DNA of 64,000 bases from Hibiscus mutabilis (Eukaryota; Streptophyta; Magnoliopsida; Malvales; Malvaceae). The notes beneath the pieces were generated by a model, which saw only the letters and a list, made by a program, of their open reading frames with translations, did no database searches and was not told the origin of the DNA. The first letter of the stretch is position 1; each line of letters starts with the position of its first letter. This document shows, one piece after another, positions 31,876-43,872 of this stretch. The translations under genes and the position numbers were made by a program. The stretch lies in contig CM033745.1 of assembly GCA_019671005.1 (NCBI GenBank), positions 46,619,241 through 46,683,240 of the forward strand. The letters run 5' to 3'.

Positions 31876-33175
31876 TGTAAAACCTAAGTTTGATTTTGAT
31901 ATAACAAATTGATTAAGGACTTATTTGAAAAAGAAAATAAATTTTTAAGTATCTCAAAGACTCACAATTGACATGGATTTTTCAAGTACAAAATTATTCA
32001 AAGTCAAAAACTTAAACCCTATAAAATTTTCTAAGTATTTTGAAGCTAAATTCAAGTTTTACGCCCAGGCGTATCGATACACCCCCAGGCATTTCGATAC
32101 AGGCTTAAATTAAAAGGCCATTATAAGCATCTATTTTGATATAGTTCCATCTGTATCGATACGACCTTCAAATGGGCTAAGTATTTTACTCAGGCATTTC
32201 AATACGGTTCCATCTATTTCGATACGGCCTTCATATTGGGTTTAAGTTTTAAGCACAGCGTACCGATATGACTACTGGCGTATTGACACGGTTGTTGAGA
32301 TTTTTCATTTATGATTCGAACGTTGCCTTTCCAGTTATTGGGAACATGCGTTTTTGAAATTCAGTTAACCAGTATCGATACACCCTCAAGGCGTACCGAT
32401 ACAGGTTTAGACAGTAGCCCAAGTGAGCAAAATTGCATCGATGCGGCCTTTCCCGTATTGATACGCCCCTTTATTTTACACTGAGATCGTACCGATACGC
32501 TTCCTCGTGTATCGATATGCCCCTGTATAAATTGTACATAATAGCTCTTTCTACTTTGAGAAAGGTATCGATACGACTGTTTGTGTACCGATATGGGTAG
32601 TTGAAGAAGTGCATTTATGGTGGGAAAAGGAGGAGCCAACGGCTATATTGACGACTTCAACCACCCAAACGGCTAGAAATCAATGAGAAGGTATAAAAGC
32701 AAGTCTCCAAAGCCTCAGGAACAACTATTGAACTTATTTGCAACATCCAAGCACATATCCAAACCTTATTGAGTTAAAGAGTCAAATACTTGTAACCCAA
32801 ATGAGTGTATTTTCATTGTTTTATCTTTTGTTAATTTGGGGAGTGTGATATATTGTAATTGGGAAAAAATCCACCTATTTGAGAGGTTATTTATTGTTTG
32901 CCTATTTCTCTTTGTAAAGAGTGAAGTGGATCAATCTTTGGGTAGAAAGATTGATCGTTTGTAACGGTTTCCTCCTAATCCGTGAAAAGGGGAAGAATTC
33001 TAGTTAGTGAATTTTTGAAATCCTCACTAGGGTGCTGGGGTAGTGGATGTAGAGCTTGAACCACTCTAAAATCCTTGTATCTCCAATTTTTCAATTTTCT
33101 TTTTGCACCATTCATTTTCTAAACTACCAATTCACCCCGCTCTTGGTGATTTGCCATCAATTGATCAACTCAACA
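31876..33175 (+). repeat. 3' LTR of element B
   Basis: Starts TGTAAAACCTAAG and ends GATCAACTCAACA. It is a direct repeat of 23306-24607, with its own eight-pair palindrome array at 32071-32593, in which the first pair is exactly 10-10-10. Confidence 0.9.
32071..32593. repeat. Palindrome-module array in B 3' LTR
   Basis: Same order of eight pairs as in the 5' LTR, with base differences (for example GTATTGACAC for one word) that reduce some palindromes. Confidence 0.88.
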
Positions 33176-34986
33176 AAAGCAATGGAGAAGTTGAAGAGGT
33201 AGATTTAGGTTATGTTTAGGTAGTTAGGCCTAGGAATCGGGTGAAGAAGGGAGGATTCGATTGAATCCGGGCCTAGATCTAGTTTTAAGATGAAAATCGG
33301 GGAAAATGATGTTTTTAGGGTTTTGAACGGCGGTAGACGGTGACTAGAAATTGCCTTACGGCAGCGACCGGTCACCGAAGATGAACCAGATGGTGGCCAG
33401 GGATAAGGAGTGGTCGGAGAAGATGACTGGAGACGACGGCTGGTGGTGGCCGGCGTCGCCTTTGACGGTTAGCGAACAGGCTGAGCTTGGCTGAGGGCGA
33501 TGGCAATGGATTAAAGTGGGAAAAATGGAAGAACATGGTTTTGTTTTTGGTTGAATTAGAGGGTTTGATCTTAAAAAAAACAAGAAAATGAAAGGTTTCG
33601 GTGTTTATCATGGATTAAAACGGGGAAATGGGATGAACAAATGAAGAACAAGGGATGAATGTGAGGTTTTCATTGAAATGTGGCATGGTTTTCTGGGTTT
33701 AGAATGTTTAGGCTGAGAGAATTTGAGAGAGAGAAAATGGTAGAGAGAGGGTGAAATCCAAAAAATGGGAAAAAAAGGAAAAAATGAGTCTAATGAGGTC
33801 ATTTTGTAAACCAAAAAGTCGGGCCTCGGAGCCCGCGAACCCCGCAAAGGCCCGCGCCCTACTTCCGTGGGCTTTATACCATAGCCCTTTTATCTTCCTT
33901 TCTCACAATTTGGTCACTAAATCCTTGTAATTTGGCCTTATAGTTCACAATTTAATGCAATTTAGTCCCTAATTCTGTTCTAATCATTTGTTTTGTTAAA
34001 TGTATGCTACATGTTTTAATATCAAGCATATAGTATATTTGTTTTGGGATTTTAATCATTAGATTAGTAATTAATTAGAGCCTTAGTATCTTAGGTTCTT
34101 TAATTAATTGAAATAAGAGGTAAATTGTAGAAAATAAATGAATATTAAATGAAAGCTTTGATGTTCTAAGTTGATTAGTGTCTCATTGCAATGAGATGTT
34201 AATCAAGGGAGCATTTTAGTGAAAATTTAATATTTCATTTGAACTTAGAAAATGGTAATCACATGTAGTTAATTTAATTAAAGTTAAATTAGGATTATGT
34301 TTAAATAGTTAGAATCATTAATGATTAGGAATATTATTGATTTAAGGCCTAACATGGATAGTGCCCAAGCATTTGGGTGTTATCAAATAAACCCCTAAAT
34401 TTAGTGATATTCAGAGATACTTAATTAACTTAATTAATTGGAGTCCTAATTAGTTTTAAACTTAAAATTGATAATAAAATAAGTGGACATGCATTAAAAA
34501 CCTTTTGTGTTGAGATACATTTTTGAATATGAATTGAAGTATCCTAAAGCAACTGAATGTTTCAAAACTCCTATTCGTATAAAAATGTATTTTCTTACAA
34601 AAGGATATCTCTATTCGAAATAAGATTTGTTTAACAATTAAAGATTTAATTAAATTCCAATTACTGCTCGAAATACCAAAATGCCATGTAAAATTAATAA
34701 GGTACCGATAACGGGCGTTGTGGGGGTGCTAATCCTTCCCCACACGTAACCGACTCCAGAACCCAAATTAAATGAATCTCTGGTTGTTTTTATGGTGTTC
34801 GGTCTACCAAAGTGACCGGTCGCGACTCTAAATGTTTTTTAAAGATTAAATAAGGGAAATTCAATTTAAAATGAAAAACCCTAATTTTCAAAACTAAATG
34901 AACTTAAAATGGATAAAAACCTAGATTTCAAAAGAATCAATTGTCAAGCCATTTTCCACACTTCGGTTTTAAAAATGGTCGTGAAA
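33176..34986 (+). repeat. 5' LTR of element D, downstream part (after insertion of B)
   Basis: Continues the D LTR to ..GGTCGTGAAA, 3 bp before its PBS. It contains GC-rich CGGCG segments (33325-33470), 'cccgcgaaccccgc', and the terminal block 'ggcgttgtgggggtgctaatc' (34713-34735) shared with A, A2 and C. The usual CA end reads AA. The minus-strand ORFs here are low-complexity. Confidence 0.7.
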
Positions 34987-34989
34987 GCT

Positions 34990-35007
34990 TGTCGACTTCG
35001 CCGGGGA
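34990..35007 (+). other. Diverged primer-binding site of element D
   Basis: TGTCGACTTCGCCGGGGA, three mismatches from the 18-mer in A, A2 and C, at the same place relative to the LTR end. Confidence 0.65.
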
Positions 35008-35656
35008 CTATTATTGAGAGTCATGCCTAATTAATTAATTTCAAGTGGCATTTTGGGCAATAATTTGAATTTAATTTTTTCCCAAGAATTGTTGGATGAA
35101 TTTTCAGGAAAAATAGAGGTAGCTTTTGTGTATGAAATATCTACCATTCATGCATAAGCCCTCAACCCAAGCTTTTCACCCTTAAGTGGGAGAAGACATT
35201 ATCCGACGTGAGGCTCTCCACCTACGAGTTCAGAATTTTGTCTTCTTCTGATATACTAACCTTATACACCGTAGGGCCTACACCTCTGTTATAAGAGACC
35301 TAAACTACCGAATCGATGTCTTGCTGTCGCAGTAGACAATAATGACAGTTCAAGAACCTAGAGTCTAGAACACAACCCACATTCTGTTATCTAGAAAACT
35401 ACCCCGCTAGAGCCAGGTAGGGACCTAGGACAGGTGCTGTCGGTTTAAATACACTTCTATGGTTATCTTCTTTGCTAAATATTACATGTTTTTCTGTATT
35501 AATGTTTTACTCATTTGCTTTTCATAGTAATGCACAATACAGACAAGAGTTTCTTTTGTTTTGTTTTCTTTGTGGTTGTTTATTATTAAATGAACCATGT
35601 CATTTTGCATTTGTTTGGTATCGGTTCGAGAATTAGTTGATTTGGAAGTATTCAGT
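35008..35656 (+). other. Leader of element D
   Basis: Noncoding. It does not visibly share the TAGT-loop hairpin of the other three elements. I recognise no feature beyond its place between PBS and ORF1. Confidence 0.4.
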
Positions 35657-37771
35657 ATGGGCGAAGGGTCTCAAATAGGAGAAGCCAATACCGCGGTCTG
35701 GACATGGTCAGAACAAACCCATCATGAGAAAGGAGGCAGTCTTCGTAGGGGTGATGTATCACAAATGAAGAGTCAGGCCAAGTTAAATACCAATCAAAAT
35801 GTTTGCTTGCCTGAAGTCAAAGCGATATGGGATCAGTGGGGAAATGACATGAAAGAATCGTTCAGAAAAGAGTTTGGGGATATAGCTTTACTGTTAAGTG
35901 TACTGATAGATCAACAATTGCTTAGGGCAATGGTTCAGTTCTGGAACCATGCATATAACTATTTTACGTTTGGATGGGTAGACATGACACCTACGCTTAA
36001 GGAGTACGAGGCACTGATTAATTGTCCTAGAATTCAAAGTGATAAGATTTACACTAGACCTAACAATAACTCAAGCTTCAAGAAGAAATTGATATCGATC
36101 ACCGGAAAAACAAAAGAATGGTTGGATAGAAAGATGGCCAATAGTGATAGTACTGATCAAAATGAAGATAAACAACGTATAAACTGGAGAGTCCTTAAAG
36201 AGTTGATATTGACAAGTGATGAACCAGCAAGGATGAAGAGCTTATACGCCTTGTGCATATATGGATTAATTTTGTTTCCAAGGACTCCGGAGCACATAGA
36301 TCCCTCAACAGTGGGGTTGTTTGAACGATTAGAGAAAGACGTAAACCTAGATCCCGCTATCTTAACCGAAACTTATAGATCATTGACCATGTGTAAAAAA
36401 TTTGAAGAATTGAGATTTTGGGGATGTGCACAGCTGCTCGAGATTTGGTTCAAAGGTCATAGGTTGAATACTCCATATAGAGGCATTAGGTATCTCGATA
36501 CGTACTCACCAATAGAAAAACATCTAACTAGTTTCCCTTTAGTGAAAAGGAACGATAAGCAATGGGAAGAATATTTCAAGAACATGAAGGATGTTGTTGT
36601 TGTGTGGAGGGCTCCCTGGTTAAACAAGGGGACAACTGTTTTGTATTGATGTGGAGACAGAGATTGGGTCCCATTACTTGGAATTTGGGGAGGAACAACC
36701 TATTGTCTCCTATTGGTGTCCAGATAGTTTGGTTCAAGGTAGTTTGTACCAGCTACTGTGGGCATGGCAAAATTTGAATATGCACACAAGACAAATGAAT
36801 ATAAAGGGATGGTATCTCAGACTGCAAAAGCATGGGAAAGTCCGAGGAAGGTTCAACCGTTTCAAGATTTGGAAGTAATGACAAGATATGAAGAATGGAG
36901 GACACAAAGGGTTAATGATAATACATTTCAAGGAATTTAGGAGAATGTTGGATCATCTGCTCAACCCCTTAAACAAGCACTATCTGCGCTGAAAAAGCTC
37001 AAACATGATCAAGAATTGGACTTGAAGAAATATGAAAAGGGAATCAGTGACCTTACTGAAGAATTAACTATGGCGAAGCTGCAAGTGAGTATGCACGAAG
37101 GGAAGGAAAAAGAGTTGATAGAACATAACAAAAGAATTAGCCGAGACTTGAAGGAGCTGCAAGAAATCCATGACAGTTAAAAAGCAAAGTAAAAAGGAGG
37201 AACGAGTAAGGTAGTACAAAACTTGTCGGAGAAATTGGATGATATGACGAAAGAAATGAATAACTATAAAATGATGTATGAGAAGTAGTCCCGGGAAAGC
37301 AAGGAATCAAGTAGTAAGGCCAAGAAGAGGCTAGAGGAGGAACATGCCTAAAATTTTGATTTAACAACCCAAGTGTCACAATTGGAGCAGATGGTCGTAA
37401 GATATCATAATGAAGACAAGGTTCAAATGGAACAAGAGAAGGAATGATTATAGAAAAAGATATAAGAGTTGGAGAATGCAGTGCAAGGCCTGAAGGAGAA
37501 GCTCACAAATTACGGGGGAACACTACATCAAGAAAGTGGAACATGGAAAAGCAAATATGAAGCAACACATCATACCGTCCAAATCCAAAATGATGAATTG
37601 GTAAACTTTAAGAAGCAATTCAGGAGCATTGCTTCATATGTACAGATATTGTCAAGGCAAGCCACGAGCCTGTTGGAACAACTGGATATTGAGCTGGAGC
37701 ACGGAGAAGTCATTACCCGTCTGCTACACAAATTAGTCAATCTAGGAATTAGGGCTAGCTATTTTCTGTAG
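35657..37771 (+). pseudogene. Element D ORF1 (DUF7745-like plus coiled coil), broken
   Basis: Same role and family as ORF1 of A but a more distant version. ATG at 35657 (MGEGSQIGEANTAVWTW). The N-terminal 330 residues are open to 36649, with 'QFWNHAYNYFTFGWVDMTPT', 'YALCIYGLILFPR' and 'LRFWGCAQLLEIWF'. After the stop, shifted frames carry homology on ('CGDRDWVPLLGIWGG' type) and then a long Lys/Glu-rich coiled coil with several stops (near 37180, 37288, 37350, 37446) to the end 'LGIRASYFL' at 37771. The N-terminus differs from A, A2 and C, which suggests D belongs to a separate subfamily. Confidence 0.78.
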
Positions 37772-37899
37772 AAGAAGTTGTCTTTTCCTTGTATTTGGAC
37801 CTTCTAAAAAATGAATGTTTCCAAAAGACTACTTCTTGAATTCGATGCCTTTTTGCTTTCATGCATTCATATATACATTTATGCACGCATGCACTTACA

Positions 37900-39030
37900 T
37901 TATGTTTTATCCTGCAAAGTAGATGGTTTGAAAGATTGATCAGTAATGCTACATAAAATCAAAAGTGGGGAACTGATTGAAGCAAAAATCAAAAGTGGTA
38001 TGATTGAGAGTGGGGAAAGCTCTCGTAAGAGCTACAAGAGAAAGGGTAGTGATGTGAACAACACCAATGCATATGAGGCTCCAAAGAATGTTACCATTAC
38101 TTCACCTGATGTGGCATCGGGAAGTTACAGGGTTCGAACAAGAAGGAGTCTCGTGGCCCCAAAAATGATAGAATAAATTTTACACTGATACCAATGTCGT
38201 ATACTGAATCGTACCCGTAGTTGTACGAGGTAGATCTGGCAAGGCCATATTATTTGACCCCTCTACAACCTCCTTACCCCTCATGGTAAAAACATGGTGC
38301 TCATTGTGAATTCCATGCTGGAATACCGAGGCATACGATTGAGACTTGCACAACATTTAAGAAGGTGGTTCGAAATCTGATTAACAATGGGATTTTGAAG
38401 TTTGATAAGCCCAATATTGTAGTAAATCCAACACCGAACCATGGTTGGCGAGGTGTGAATGTTATAGAAGAGGATGATGAAGCAAAATGATTGAAGATAG
38501 ATGTGTCAGAAGTCAAATCTCTGTTGAAGTGGGTATTTGAACAATTGTACAATGTTGTGATGATTGAAATAGAAATGAAAGTGGAGAATGAAGTACAATC
38601 TGATGTGTATTGTAAGTATTATCAAGAAAGTGATCATGAGGTTCAACGTTGTTTAGAGTTTAGAGATTTGATATAAAAGATGATGGTTAATAAAGAGATA
38701 GAGTTCTTCGAAAAGACAGGATAAAGGAAGGAAGTGGAGGTATGTACTTCTGAGCCTTCTATAGTCAAATACGGGATATACATGCCTTTGGTTGTTTCTG
38801 TCAGACCTAAGGTTGGAAACCTATCAAATGCAAAACCGGCAATGACTCCCAAGATTGTGATTTCACCTCCTGTGCCGTTTGCTTTCAAGAACACTCACAG
38901 AGTTCCGTAGAGCTATGCAGCCAATGTGACTATACCTGAAGAAGGCAAGTCACATGAAGAGGTAGAATCACCGGGCGAAACAAAAACGATGCCTGAAGAG
39001 AAGAAGGATGAACAGTCTGGTACATAATTA
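37900..39030 (+). pseudogene. Element D gag remnant, capsid core missing
   Basis: Starts directly with 'KSGELIEAKIKSGMIESGESSRKSYKRKGSDVNNTN', which aligns with the middle of A's gag. The ~250 residues that precede this in A, including the gag core, are absent. Two zinc-knuckle-like motifs remain: one near 38310 (C-E-F-H-x5-H-x4-C) and one near 38610 (CKYYQESDHEVQRC, with Tyr in place of the first His). Stops near 38175, 38218, 38288, 38487 and 39026 break it. Confidence 0.72.
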
Positions 39031-40047
39031 TTGAATGAGGTGGGACACTTTACCCATAGTTGTAGATGTTATTCTCCTGAAGTGTATAAAGAAATGGAGA
39101 AGATAAAGGGAAAGGCTGTGGCAGTACCTGAGAAAATTTTTGGGGAAGAACCTGCCCCCAAAATATACGAGCCAGTAACAGAGGAGCAAGCTCAAGAGTT
39201 TCTGAAATTTCTAAAACACGGTGAGTACAGTATAGTCGAGCAGTTGAAAAGGCAATGGGCAAGAATCTTTATCCTAGAGCTGCTGCTAAGTTCTGAGGGG
39301 CACCGTAATGCCCTAATAAAGGTGCTCAATCAGATGTTTGTGCCAAATAATATATTTGTGAATAAGTTGGACAGAATTGTAAATCATATCACTGTTGGAA
39401 ATTATATTACATTTACTGATGACGAGATCCCTGGAGGAATGGGATACATAAAGTCCTTGAACATCACCACGCACTATAAGGGCTATGTACTTCCAATGGT
39501 ACTAATTGACAATGGGTTATAGTTGAATATCTTGCCGATGGTCACCATGCAAAGGTTGCCAATTGACGATTCACATATGAAGACATACAAAGACATGGTA
39601 AGAGCCTTCAACGGTAAGACACGAGATGTTCTTGGTAAGATTGAAGTATCGTTGCTTATCAGGCCCATAGTTTACAATGTAGAGTTTGTAGTGATAGACA
39701 TTAAGCCGACATACAATTGTTTGCTTGGAAGGCCTTGGATCCATTCGGTTGGGGTAGTACCATCATCTCTGCATCAGAAACTCAAGTTTGTAATAGAAGG
39801 GAAGTTAGTTAGTGTCGGAGCTAAGGAAGACATTATTGCTTCTGTGACCACTGATGCACTGTACATTAAGTCAAGTGAGAATGCTTTTAAATGTTCATTT
39901 AGAGCTTTGGAATTCATAAACGCAATGTTCATTGCTGAGGGGAGGCTAATACCGCGACCCAGATTGTCAAATTGTACCAAAATGACAGTCCGAGAGACGC
40001 TTGGAAGGGGAGCGGGGACTGTAAAAGAGCTTGGTAAACGGCTCTAG
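39031..40047 (+). pseudogene. Element D protease, active-site stop
   Basis: Retropepsin region equal to A 1-355 and C 48000-48650. 'DDEIPGGMGYIKSLNITTHYKGYVLPM' leads to LIDNG, then TTA (Leu) and TAG at 39520-39522 where A and C have Ser and then Ala or Thr. Homology resumes at once ('LNILPMVTMQRLP') and runs to 'IEGKLVSVGAKEDIIASVTTD'. With the stop beside the active site the enzyme would be dead. Confidence 0.8.
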
Positions 40048-40844
40048 GGATGTTTGCGACCAAAGCCTGTGATAATGAAGAAGGACCGTTTTGGGCTTGG
40101 ATTTTAGCCCAGATTCCAACATCGACTGAAAGATCTTAAGAAGAGAGGAAGCCAGAGGAGAGCCCCCATTTTGGGAAGTGAAACATTTTTTGAGCCAATG
40201 ATTTTCTCAGATCTAACTGTATCTTTAAGTCCCGAGGATTTGAAAATGTTGAAAAACAACTTGAAGAGGTCAATCATGAAACTGCAAGGTTGCATGAAGA
40301 TGAAATTTTTGGTAATAACCTGGAGAGACTTTTTGTTGGAGTAATTTTTGAAGGGGCTAAACCTGGAAGATTCCTGGACAAGATCCGTCCATGCTTCCCG
40401 AGAGAAGTGCTCTACAATTGGACAGTTGAAGATTTTTATTTAATATCTAAAATAAAACGGAGTAAATACCATGAACCACCCTATACCTTTGCTCGCGTGT
40501 ATAGGGGATTATTTGTAAAAGGCCATCATATCAGCTCATAATAAAGATGCTTTCATGCTAATTCACAAATGACAAACATGTTTCTTATTTTTTTTTGCAT
40601 CCTTTCCAAATGTATATTATTATTTTCTTTGCAGGTCTTCACCTATTAATTGCATGAATGTTCTTGAACCTAATCCTGGAGTAGGCCTTGAGCGGCCAGT
40701 ATGTCTAACGGAAGTCAATGAGGACAAGGATGAAACAGAATGTGAAATCCCTGATGAATTGTTGAGGTTGGTTGAAAAAGAAAACAAGCAAATCTTACCT
40801 CACAAGGAAGAAATAGAGATCTTGAATTTGGGAACATATGAGAT
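40048..40844 (+). pseudogene. Element D pro-RT linker and start of RT precursor, interrupted by C
   Basis: A degenerate linker (40290-40541: 'ARVYRGLFVKGHH'), then a T-rich stretch ending TTTCTTTGCAG at 40634, then 'PINCMNVLEPNPGVGLERPVCLTEVN..' to 'ILPHKEEIEILNLGT'. This aligns with C at 49450-49640. C's LTR begins at 40845, so the next codons are at 56621. The pyrimidine-AG followed by GTCTTC is shared with C. Confidence 0.72.
40840..40844. other. Target-site duplication of C, left copy
   Basis: GAGAT directly before the LTR start TGTTGTCACT. The partner follows the 3' LTR end GCAACA at 56621-56625. Confidence 0.88.
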
Positions 40845-43128
40845 TGTTGTCACTGAATTTTCACTTAACTCTTTGTTTCTGCTTTCATTTTATTATATCT
40901 ATGTCATTTTCAGTTTAGTAGTATTGTAGTAGTATTAGTACATTGTTAATGTTAGTATTTAATATAATAGTTAATAAATAGTATAAAACCCAAAATATAA
41001 AAAGAGTCCATTGTATAAAACCCATTTAGTTAAAATTAAAACCCAAAATATAAAAAGAGGCCATAAAAATTACATGTCCATAGTTTTTTTTATAGATCCA
41101 TACATAATAAGGCCCGATCGGCCCAACTAAACAAAACCCTAATGCTCTTTCTTATTATGCGCAACTGAAGGACAACCATTGGATCAAGGGATTGATCCAA
41201 CGACGCAGATCACGCCAAATAGAGAGGATCAAGCACTTTATCCCCATCACCGTTGGATCCAGAAGAAATCGAACGACCTAGATCGATCAGTAGAAAAACA
41301 CATGGATCACAACTTGTGTGTGGCAGCTACGCGCCCGACCTTCTAGCTTCCTCCGGTAATATCGTCTTCCCCGATGGTAGTCGTGCCATTTTTGCCTTGA
41401 ACCGCTCCTTGTTGGCGCCAGTTGTAATCACCAGATTCATGCAAAAGGAAACAAAAAGGGATTAAAACCCTAAATGGAGCATAGTGGAAATAACAGAAGA
41501 CCAAATCCCTAATTCAAAGCCCTGGTTGGAAAATTCGGATCAAATCAGAAGCAAAACGGGAAGGGTCATCCCTAAATTGATGTCATGGCAAAGATCAAGC
41601 AATTGGAGGGGAAGAAATTGAGGATTCATGCTTGGAAATCAAGCACTGTTGTAACTATAAATAGCACTGTAAAATGCATGTAATACCACAACGAATTGAC
41701 TCACACACAATACACACCAGATTCATATGAAATAGACACAATTCATACGGAATACACATTCGATTTCCAGTGTAGGAAGGCAAGCATTTTTAATACAGAG
41801 TTTCAAGGAATAAAGCAATCATATTTATGGTAATCTCTTCTTCTAGTGTTATTATTTCGAATTTAAATAAAGAAAATGGTAGCTTTTTTACCTCCAATTT
41901 GAATAGCTCCGCTGTAAATTTGATTTCGATGTAGTTATGGTGAGAAAAAAACATGATTTGGGGTCACCAAAATTTGGGAAAATGGGTGGTTTTTTGGAAA
42001 TTTTGCCGCCGAGAACGGCGGCCAGCACGACGGATGTTCATCGTGTTCTTTAATCTATGAAGAACACGAAGAACATGTTCAGCGCTTTTTTAGAACACAA
42101 GGTTGATCCATTTGGGAGGAGAGGGATAAAATGATTTCTGTTATAACTTTGGCTATTTATACCAACCCGGAATCCAAACAGAACCCATTTGTCAACCCGC
42201 ACCTTTCTTTTCCGGGTTTTATACCGCAACTCTTCAGTTCTCAATTTTTTCAATTTCGTCATTTTTCTTATAAATTGACCACCGAATTTCACTCATTATT
42301 CAATTTTGACCTTCACATTTTACTTTCTTTCAATTTAACCCCTAATTCAGATTTCTTTTTTACAATAAAAGCAAAATATCCTTTTCTTTATTTTATGATT
42401 TAGCAATTATTTAGTTATTATTTTAACTTAAGTGATTAGTTATTTCTTTATGTCTTTTATGTAAATATATGTGTGTAAAACCTTAGGAATAGGATCTTTA
42501 AAACTTAGTATAGAGACATATGTGATATAAAATTTCCTTCATATCTTAAAATAAAATACACTTAAATTCATTATAACCTTAATAGTTAAAATGAATGTAG
42601 ACTTTTCTTTTAGGGTTTAATCACTAATTGGTTTTTTAATTAAAAGACTTTAACATGCTTAATCTTTTTGTTGGTTTGTTTAAAAAGTGAAAACTAACTA
42701 ATGTGGTGTCTTACCAAACGGAAATGACGGGTTAGCGCCAAGAGTGTTGGCGGTGATTGGAGTTCATTTTCTGGGCAGTAAGGCCGTCAAAATAGACTTA
42801 TATTCATTAAACGGATGAATAAATTGAAACTCCGGTGAACTTGTAAATTCCAGTTTTCAAAACACTTTTTGAAATCAATTAGGTACCAATTTTTGGGCGT
42901 TGTGGGGGTGCTAACCCTTCCCCACACGTAACCGACCCCCGAACCTGTTTTCTCTTGTTTACGTGGACCAAAAATGTTATTTTGATAAATAAAATGTTTT
43001 ATTAAAATAACCCTTGTTTTAAAAGTGATCCAATCACATTTTTTTTCAAAAAAAGATTGGTGGTGACTTCGTGTTTTTCTTAAGTTTTCCAAATAACGTC
43101 AAAACCTCCCTAAAAAGGGGTTGCGACA
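40845..43128 (+). repeat. 5' LTR of element C (2284 bp)
   Basis: Starts TGTTGTCACTGAATTTTCAC and ends GGTTGCGACA. The TATA box TATAAATA is at 41656-41663 (ACTATAAATAGCACTG). It has the inverted GTTGGATC/GATCCAAC region near 41180, GC-rich CGGCGG at 42005-42025, and the 'gggggtgctaacccttcccc' block near 42903. Confidence 0.92.
41656..41663 (+). promoter_or_regulatory. TATA box in C 5' LTR
   Basis: TATAAATA in ACTATAAATAGCACTG; the 3' LTR has the same at 55134 and A2 has it at 11859-11866. Confidence 0.65.
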
Positions 43129-43131
43129 GCT

Positions 43132-43149
43132 TGGCGACTCCGCTGGGGA
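43132..43149 (+). other. Primer-binding site of element C
   Basis: TGGCGACTCCGCTGGGGA, three bases after the LTR end, identical to A and A2. The inferred primer is tRNA-Arg. Confidence 0.85.
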
Positions 43150-43872
43150 AAATTTTGTTTTTAATAAAAACAAAAGAGGGTTAGGCCATAATTTGTTTTC
43201 AAAGATATTTTTAGAAAAGGAATTTGCAAGTTCACAAATCTTTCAATCTATTCGCCCATTTAATGAATATAACTCTATTTTATGCATTTTAAAAGTGTTG
43301 CAAAAAGCTTTATACCCGAGCTTCACCTAATTGTTAAGTGAGGGAAAAACACTTTGCTCATGTCAGAATATTGATTCTTCGTATGAGCCTAGCAAGTACC
43401 TTCGGGACTCATATGCCTCATGTCTTCGTAAGGATACTGATCCTTCGAGAAGACATAGGAAGTAAGTCCTCCTAAGTTGAACTTGGTTCGTTTGAAGCCT
43501 ATAATGGGTGAGAACCAGGGACCTTGCTACCCTTAGTAGGGGACAACAAAGATAGCTCAGGTACCTTTTAGAGCCTAACCAAGTTTGAGAATCTAGAGCT
43601 TACCCCAATAGAGCCATGCGGAAAACCTAAGGTCTTAGTTTTAAGTCAAAATTATTTCATAAGGATAATCTGTGGAGACATGTCTTGGAGTGTTGGAATG
43701 TGCTGCCCAGAAATATTCATGTATGAAATTATTTTGAACCCTCTGTGTTTTCTTAATTCTGGTATTTCTTCCCCTTGTTTTGTTGTTTTGCATATGCATT
43801 CATGCAACATCATTCCATATCAGAAAGGGTTGATTCTCAAAAATATTTGCTCAACTTTGAAAAGATCTCGTC
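43150..43872 (+). other. Leader of element C, with TAGT-loop hairpin
   Basis: Noncoding. The hairpin CCCT-TAGT-AGGG is at 43530-43541, inside 'ccttgctac..ggac'. Other blocks shared with A and A2 are 'cctagcaagtacctt' (43388), 'gcctataatgggtga' (43496) and 'gagccatgcggaaaacct' (43610). Confidence 0.6.

Larger units (their letters stand above)
23306..33175 (+). mobile_element. Element B: SIRE-like Ty1/copia retrotransposon
   Basis: 1.30-kb direct LTRs (23306-24607, 31876-33175) flank the PBS TGGTATCAGAGC (initiator Met-tRNA type), gag, protease-integrase-RT-RNase H in copia order, and an extra ORF downstream of pol. The protease motif YLDSGCSRHMTG and the long ORF after pol are typical of the Sirevirus/Maximus-SIRE group. 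It sits in D's 5' LTR. The flanks GAGAT and AAAGC do not form a target duplication. Confidence 0.88.
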
